From contig DYLI01000066.1 of NCBI GenBank assembly GCA_020722165.1, positions 1 through 9,088 on the forward strand: a DNA stretch of 9,088 nt, given 5' to 3'. Of the stretch, positions 6,799 to 9,088 are shown in pieces (the first letter of the stretch is position 1; each line of letters opens with the position of its first letter). This stretch comes from Halothiobacillus neapolitanus. Lineage in GTDB: Bacteria; Pseudomonadota; Gammaproteobacteria; Halothiobacillales; Halothiobacillaceae. The translations under genes were made by a program, and so were the position numbers. The notes under the pieces are model-generated. The model saw nothing but the letters and a program-made list of their open reading frames with translations, had not been told where the DNA came from and searched no databases.

Positions 6799-6970
6799 TG
6801 CGGGAAGGGCAGGCGCGGGAAAAGTCTGATGTCTGTCTTGAGTTTTGTCCTTGCCCGAAAACCAAAAAATCAGCCGCTAAATTTAATGTCTCGATAGATT
6901 TTTATGATCGAAACTTGCCTCAAGCATGAATTATCCTCGCGGCTACGAATGGTCATTGAGGATGAAAACG

Positions 6971-7540
6971 ATGAAACGAGTCGCTTTGTTGAGCGTGTTT
7001 ATGCTGATGCCGCTCGCCGCCCAGGCCGACGCGCTTGAGCAAGCGGCGGTACAGAAATCGCAGGAGGCAATGAAGGAGTTTGGCATGACGCTGAAAGCCA
7101 CCTTGCAGGCGGCGATGCAGGCGGGAGGGCCGATGAACGCGATTCCGGTGTGCCATACGGAAGCACCGAAAATTGCGCAACAGATGAGCGAGAAATATGG
7201 TGTGGATATTCATCGTACGTCACTCAAGCCGCGCGCTACGCCGCCCGTGGAGTGGGAAATGGCGGTGCTTGAGGGCTTCGCGCGGCAAAAGGCGGACGGT
7301 AAGCCCGTGGGTGAGTTGGTGTGGAAAGAAGTTGCCCAAGTGGATGACAAGCCCACCTTGCGCATGATGAAGGCGATTGGCGCGGATGCGGTCTGTCTGA
7401 GCTGTCACGGCGCGGCGGTTAACCCTGATGTTCTGGCCAAAATCCAAATGCTTTACCCCAACGACAAAGCCGTGGGGTTTGCTGAGGGTGATATTCGTGG
7501 CGCGTTTTCGGTCAGTGTGCCCTTGGCCGCCGTGCAATAA
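6971..7540 (+). CDS. Periplasmic c-type haem protein, DUF3365/Tll0287-like
   Basis: Small exported monohaem protein of 189 residues, probably periplasmic, with a possible electron-transfer or redox-sensing role; its partner is unknown. Residues 1-20 are a signal peptide (MKRVALLSVFMLMPLAAQADA, cut near AQA-DA). The family pattern (PF11845) follows: NAIPVCHTEAPKIAQ (56-70), HRTSLKPRATPP (81-92), WEMAVLEGF (95-103), then the c-haem attachment site CLSCH (142-146) and a tail with YPNDKAVGFAEGDIRGAFSV (162-181). C61 is in the position of the conserved cysteine that I recall as a possible axial haem ligand in Tll0287. There are in-frame ATGs at 6926, 6962 and 6971. 6971 is chosen because GAGG (6958-6961) lies nine bases ahead of it and it gives a clean signal peptide; 6926 has no ribosome binding site. 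It is a single gene with its own terminator. Haem attachment would need a cytochrome c maturation system outside the window. Confidence 0.9.
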   Translation: MKRVALLSVFMLMPLAAQADALEQAAVQKSQEAMKEFGMTLKATLQAAMQAGGPMNAIPVCHTEAPKIAQQMSEKYGVDIHRTSLKPRATPPVEWEMAVLEGFARQKADGKPVGELVWKEVAQVDDKPTLRMMKAIGADAVCLSCHGAAVNPDVLAKIQMLYPNDKAVGFAEGDIRGAFSVSVPLAAVQ

Positions 7541-7567
7541 ACTGGCTCAACCCCGATAACTCAAGAC

Positions 7568-7594
7568 AAGCCTCGCGCAAAGCGGGGTTTTTTT
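7568..7594 (+). terminator. Intrinsic terminator after the haem protein gene
   Basis: Stem CCTCGC (7571-7576) pairs with GCGGGG (7582-7587) through one T-G wobble around a GCAAA loop. AAG before the stem can pair with the first Ts. Seven Ts follow (7588-7594). It lies 27 bases past the haem protein stop and acts in the plus direction, separating that gene from pdxH. Confidence 0.88.
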
Positions 7595-7595
7595 C

Positions 7596-7624
7596 TTGTG
7601 TGCGGCACGCGCAGGCGGCATAGT
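7596..7624 (+). promoter_or_regulatory. Weak candidate promoter for pdxH
   Basis: TTGTGT (7596-7601) and CATAGT (7619-7624) are 17 bases apart, directly after the terminator. They match the sigma-70 consensus at three and four of six positions. A promoter is expected here because the upstream transcript ends at the terminator, but the match is poor. Confidence 0.22.
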
Positions 7625-7658
7625 TTGGCGCATTCCTACTACTTTATAGGCTGGCGAG

Positions 7659-8306
7659 ATGAACAACGAGATTGACCACCGCAGCACACGGCGCGAGTTT
7701 TTGCATGGCGAGCTGCATCGTGCGGATTTGTTGCCTGAGCCACATATGATGTTGGCGCGCTGGCTGAAAGAGGCCGAGGAGGCGGGAAATTTCGATGTCA
7801 CGGCCATGGCCTTGGCGACGGCAAGCCTGACTGGGCAACCCTCACTGCGTTGGGTATTGCTCAAGCATTTTGATGCGCGTGGCCTGTGTTTTTACACCGA
7901 CGGGCGCAGCCGCAAGGGGCGGGAGCTGGCGGCTAATCCGCAGGCGGCCTTGGCGTTTTACTGGCCGGAGAATGATCGTCAGGTGCGCGTTGAGGGGCGG
8001 ATTGAGCGTTTGCCGGAAGCGGATAACGAGGCGTATTTCAATCAGCGTCCGCTGGGTAGCCGTTTGGCCGCCGCTGCCTCGCACCAGAGCCAGCCGTTAG
8101 AGCAGCGTGAGGACTTGGAGGCGCGTATTGAGGCGCTCAAGCAGCAATTTCCGGCGGGCGATGTACCGCGTAACCCCGATTGGGGTGGTTATCGCCTTGT
8201 TCCTGCGGTGTACGAATTTTGGCAGGGGCGCGAAAGCCGCTTGCACGACCGTTTTACCTATGCGCGCACGGCGGATGGCTGGGATATTCAGCGACTTAAG
8301 CCGTGA
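7659..8306 (+). CDS. pdxH: Pyridoxamine/pyridoxine 5'-phosphate oxidase
   Basis: Cytoplasmic FMN enzyme that oxidises pyridoxine or pyridoxamine 5'-phosphate to pyridoxal 5'-phosphate with oxygen, the last step of de novo and salvage vitamin B6 synthesis. It has 215 residues against 218 in E. coli. Visible family features: N-terminal RREFLHGELHRADLLPEP (11-28), DVTAMALATA (46-55), the FMN-binding stretch RWVLLKHFDARGLCFYTDGR (64-83), SRKGREL (84-90), RQVRVEGRIERLP (107-119) and Q144 in SHQSQP. The C-terminal block is WGGYRLVPAVYEFWQG (175-190), RLHDRF (194-199) with the substrate-site R194 and H196, and a final RLKP that matches the family's RLAP/RLNP ending. The start at 7659 gives the expected N-terminus; the ribosome binding site is weak (GGCGAG). 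Its TGA overlaps the GTG start of ung, so the two are likely cotranscribed and translationally coupled. Confidence 0.98.
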   Translation: MNNEIDHRSTRREFLHGELHRADLLPEPHMMLARWLKEAEEAGNFDVTAMALATASLTGQPSLRWVLLKHFDARGLCFYTDGRSRKGRELAANPQAALAFYWPENDRQVRVEGRIERLPEADNEAYFNQRPLGSRLAAAASHQSQPLEQREDLEARIEALKQQFPAGDVPRNPDWGGYRLVPAVYEFWQGRESRLHDRFTYARTADGWDIQRLKP

Positions 8307-9010
8307 CCGCCGCGCTTCCGGACTGGCTCGTGGAACCTGAACGTATCAAGCTTGAACCCGCGTGGAAAGCCGCCTTGGCCGAGGAGTTTGAGCAACCCTA
8401 CATGCGGGAGTTACGCGCCTTTCTTGCCGCCGAGCTAAAAGCGGGCAAGCGCATTCACCCCAAGCCCGACGAGTGGTTCAATGCTTTTAATCACACCCCG
8501 CTGGACAAGGTGCGGGTGGTGATTTTGGGGCAAGACCCCTACCCCACGCCGGGTCATGCGCATGGCTTGTGTTTTTCGGTGCAGCCGCAGGTGCGGCCTT
8601 TGCCCAAGTCTTTACAAAACATTTTCCGTGAGCTGGACGATGATCTGGGCATACGGAATACCTGCGGCAGCCTGCTTCCTTGGGCCGATCAGGGCGTGTT
8701 GTTGCTCAATGCGGTGCTGACGGTGGAAAGCGGACACTCGAATAGTCATCAGGGCAAGGGTTGGGAGCGTTTTACCGACCGCGTGGTGCAGGTTCTGAAT
8801 GCGCAGGCCAGGCCGCTGGTGTTTGTGCTGTGGGGGAAGCCTGCGCAGCTCAAGGGCGCGCATATCGACCGCACGCGGCATGGTGTGCTCGAAGCGCCGC
8901 ACCCTTCGCCGCTGTCGGCCTATCGCGGTTTTTTTGGCAGTAAGCCGTTTTCCAGTATCAATGCGTTGCTTGAGCGCCATGGGCAGGCAGTAATCGACTG
9001 GCGGACGTGA
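8303..9010 (+). CDS. ung: Uracil-DNA glycosylase, family 1
   Basis: Base-excision repair enzyme that removes uracil from DNA after cytosine deamination or dUMP misincorporation. It has 235 residues, near the E. coli length of 229. All family-1 motifs are intact: GQDPYP (76-81) with catalytic D78, GLCFSV (88-93), LLPWADQGVLLLNAVLTVE (124-142) with uracil-binding N136, VFVLWG (173-178) and HPSPLSAYRGFFGSKPFS (200-217) with catalytic H200 and the DNA-intercalating loop. The start is GTG at 8303, overlapping the pdxH stop in GTGA; no ATG upstream of the conserved region is available, and the next Met (residue 34) would cut off the N-terminal helices. There is little Shine-Dalgarno, which fits translation by ribosomes finishing pdxH. 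The gene ends 49 bases before the next start. Confidence 0.98.
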   Translation: MTAALPDWLVEPERIKLEPAWKAALAEEFEQPYMRELRAFLAAELKAGKRIHPKPDEWFNAFNHTPLDKVRVVILGQDPYPTPGHAHGLCFSVQPQVRPLPKSLQNIFRELDDDLGIRNTCGSLLPWADQGVLLLNAVLTVESGHSNSHQGKGWERFTDRVVQVLNAQARPLVFVLWGKPAQLKGAHIDRTRHGVLEAPHPSPLSAYRGFFGSKPFSSINALLERHGQAVIDWRT

Positions 9011-9023
9011 TTGGCTTTCTGCG

Positions 9024-9029
9024 TATAAT
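9024..9029 (+). promoter_or_regulatory. -10 element ahead of the right-edge gene
   Basis: A perfect TATAAT lies 30 bases before the ATG at 9060. No convincing -35 is found at 16-18 bases, and the TG upstream is one base off the extended -10 position. Transcription would begin near 9036. It suggests the next gene is not simply part of the pdxH-ung unit. Confidence 0.4.
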
Positions 9030-9033
9030 GTCA

Positions 9034-9057
9034 CGCTATGGTTTGATGGATATAGCG
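9034..9057 (+). promoter_or_regulatory. Inverted repeat over the leader of the right-edge gene
   Basis: CGCTAT (9034-9039) and ATAGCG (9052-9057) are perfect complements around a 12-base loop that holds the likely ribosome binding site GATGGA (9045-9050). It would sit at the start of the transcript from the TATAAT at 9024. It may be a 5' hairpin or an operator dyad; chance is possible for a six-base stem. Confidence 0.3.
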
Positions 9058-9059
9058 CG

Positions 9060-9088
9060 ATGCGATTTTTGACCCTGCTGATATTGAT
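9060..9088 (+). CDS. Start of an unidentified gene, cut by the window edge
   Basis: An ATG at 9060 opens a frame reading MRFLTLLIL up to the window end. A basic residue followed by a hydrophobic run is what the start of a signal peptide or membrane segment looks like. GGA nine bases upstream is a fair ribosome binding site, and a TATAAT lies 30 bases before the start. Nine codons are too few to identify the protein. Confidence 0.5.

Noticed and set aside
6926..6970. Upstream ATG for the haem protein.
   Set aside because: It has no ribosome binding site and would bury the signal peptide 15 residues inside; the GAGG spacing favours 6971.
6759..6970. T-box or glycine riboswitch upstream of glyQ.
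   Set aside because: No T-box sequence or repeated glycine-aptamer core is visible, and T-box control of glycyl-tRNA synthetase is mainly a Firmicutes feature.

Overview
The window looks like a chromosomal segment of a proteobacterium, most likely a gamma- or betaproteobacterium. The evidence is the two-subunit (alpha2beta2) glycyl-tRNA synthetase, PdxH and Ung proteins closely resembling the E. coli ones by eye, moderately high G+C, and a REP-like intergenic palindrome of a kind I recall from these classes. The genus cannot be fixed from the sequence.

Layout. The left three quarters (92-6758) is one minus-strand block. In transcription order it reads glyQ (5811-6758), a small GxxExxY-family gene (5440-5805), glyS (3308-5395), a secreted glucoamylase-like protein (about 1140-3218) and a MalK/UgpC-type sugar ABC transporter ATPase (92-1132). 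Gaps are short, except for an 87-base stretch of twin hairpins after glyS. A 212-base divergent region (6759-6970) separates this block from plus-strand genes: a small periplasmic c-type haem protein of the DUF3365/Tll0287-like family (6971-7540) with an intrinsic terminator behind it, then pdxH (7659-8306) overlapping ung (8303-9010). At the right edge the first nine codons of another plus-strand gene (from 9060) follow a perfect -10 hexamer.

How the genes work together. GlyQ and GlyS form the glycyl-tRNA synthetase. The glucoamylase-like protein probably binds or cleaves a glucan outside the cytoplasm, and the downstream ATPase could energise uptake of the products, but no permease or binding protein is in view. 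PdxH makes pyridoxal 5'-phosphate and Ung removes uracil from DNA; they share a start/stop overlap rather than a pathway.

The most notable structure is the glyQ-glyS junction. The GxxExxY gene is bracketed by inverted arms (5418-5448 and 5816-5846), each built on a 9-base rhythm (TTAG followed by three nonamers around a GAG core). One arm runs into the end of glyQ and encodes its last 11 residues (LATENTEVHEG). This looks like a compact gene cassette inserted between two genes that are normally close together, with the cassette end adopted as the tail of an essential enzyme. A second intergenic repeat (3223-3294) separates glyS from the glucoamylase-like gene and can be misread as coding.
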